64,000 bases of DNA from TMED78 sp036337035 (GTDB lineage Bacteria > Pseudomonadota > Gammaproteobacteria > Steroidobacterales > Rariloculaceae). This document shows positions 63,809 through 64,000 of the stretch, in pieces. The notes beneath the pieces were generated by a model. The model ran no database searches. It was not told the origin of the DNA and saw only the letters and a program-made list of their open reading frames with translations. The DNA lies in contig JAYZFC010000002.1 in NCBI GenBank assembly GCA_036337035.1, forward strand, positions 186,001 through 250,000, in the 5' to 3' direction. The translations under genes and the position numbers were made by a program. Every line of letters starts with the position of its first letter. Position 1 is the stretch's first letter.

Positions 63809-64000
63809 CTAAGATTTAGAAGCTCGAGATGCAGCCTTATTTTTCGGATTTACTGGATGCCACTCTGGAACAACTACACCCAATGAGATAATCATCTTTA
63901 AAGCATCCTCAACTGGCATATCTAGCTCAATAATATTCTCCTTCGGTATCATTAACATAAAGCCTGAAGTAGGATTGGGTGTTGTTGGAAGGAATACTGT
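63809..64000 (-). CDS. DUF502 family membrane protein, C-terminal end (5' part outside window)
   Basis: The last 63 codons of a minus-strand gene run in from the right edge: TVFLPTTPNPTSGFMLMIPK, then ELDMPVEDALKMIISLGVVV, the conserved end of DUF502 proteins, followed by a short basic tail. These are small inner-membrane proteins of unknown role. They commonly precede aspS in gammaproteobacteria, which supports the lineage call. Confidence 0.88.
   Translation of the reverse strand, partial: TVFLPTTPNPTSGFMLMIPKENIIELDMPVEDALKMIISLGVVVPEWHPVNPKNKAASRASKS

Noticed and set aside
1..64000. CRISPR arrays, insertion sequences, prophage or integrase genes
   Set aside because: No repeated spacer pattern, transposase, integrase or terminal inverted repeat was seen anywhere in the window.

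Overview
The window is strongly AT-rich, gene-dense chromosomal DNA. It most likely comes from a free-living marine gammaproteobacterium with a streamlined genome, of the SAR86 kind. I base this on the gene order around DUF502-aspS-nudB and cinA(pncC)-recA-recX, a CysB-type regulator divergent from cysK, TonB-dependent receptors, a CCA-encoding tRNA set and the very low GC. The exact lineage is inference. No insertion sequence, prophage, CRISPR array or rRNA gene is visible.

Layout. 1-5.0 kb: the end of an RND pump, a cold-shock gene, an LPS heptosyltransferase-like gene and an M23 peptidase. 5.0-8.3 kb: an envelope cassette of a membrane-anchored periplasmic protein, a YtkA-like protein, a di-haem cytochrome c peroxidase and a DUF6152 protein. 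8.3-11.25 kb: a cobalamin-riboswitch operon (BtuB-like receptor, DUF6580 membrane protein, 68-aa membrane protein). 11.3-13.5 kb: a second TonB receptor and tRNA-Arg. 13.6-24.0 kb: housekeeping and envelope genes (cyclophilin, Cas4-like nuclease, DUF481 barrel, pabB-pabC fusion, alaS, metallo-beta-lactamase, purU). 24.1-33.4 kb: a possible structured RNA, then an eleven-gene minus-strand cluster for an unusual activated sugar. It combines heptose enzymes (GmhA, HddA-like kinase, GmhB) with NeuB-type and SpsF-type enzymes, a DegT aminotransferase, a transaldolase-like protein, two SDRs, a TIM-barrel isomerase and an IMPase-like protein. Its gmhB frame is broken exactly at an 11-A tract. 33.6-42.2 kb: tRNA-Ser, a probable catabolic island (hydrolase, amidohydrolase, molybdenum hydroxylase pair, LVIVD-repeat-like protein, rhodanese), thiolase and chorismate mutase. 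42.2-45.4 kb: DUF6152, cysK and cysB. 45.4-56.7 kb: a large haem operon. 56.7-64 kb: a kinase, recX, recA, pncC, a glycosyltransferase, a lipase-like hydrolase, nudB, aspS and the end of a DUF502 gene.

The most striking block is the haem cluster. It runs hemA-hemC-hemD-hemB-hemL-histidine kinase-response regulator-hemE-hemQ-hemH-flavin oxidase on the minus strand with overlapping or near-abutting genes. HemQ (coproheme decarboxylase) and an actinobacterial-looking ferrochelatase imply the coproporphyrin-dependent haem route, which is unusual for a gammaproteobacterium. A two-component system sits inside the operon, and the hemA promoter region carries tandem GTGACA motifs 11 bp apart.

Start codons were revised where an ATG with better placement lay inside the longest frame. 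TTG starts are common here. All function calls rest on reading motifs by eye; no searches were run.
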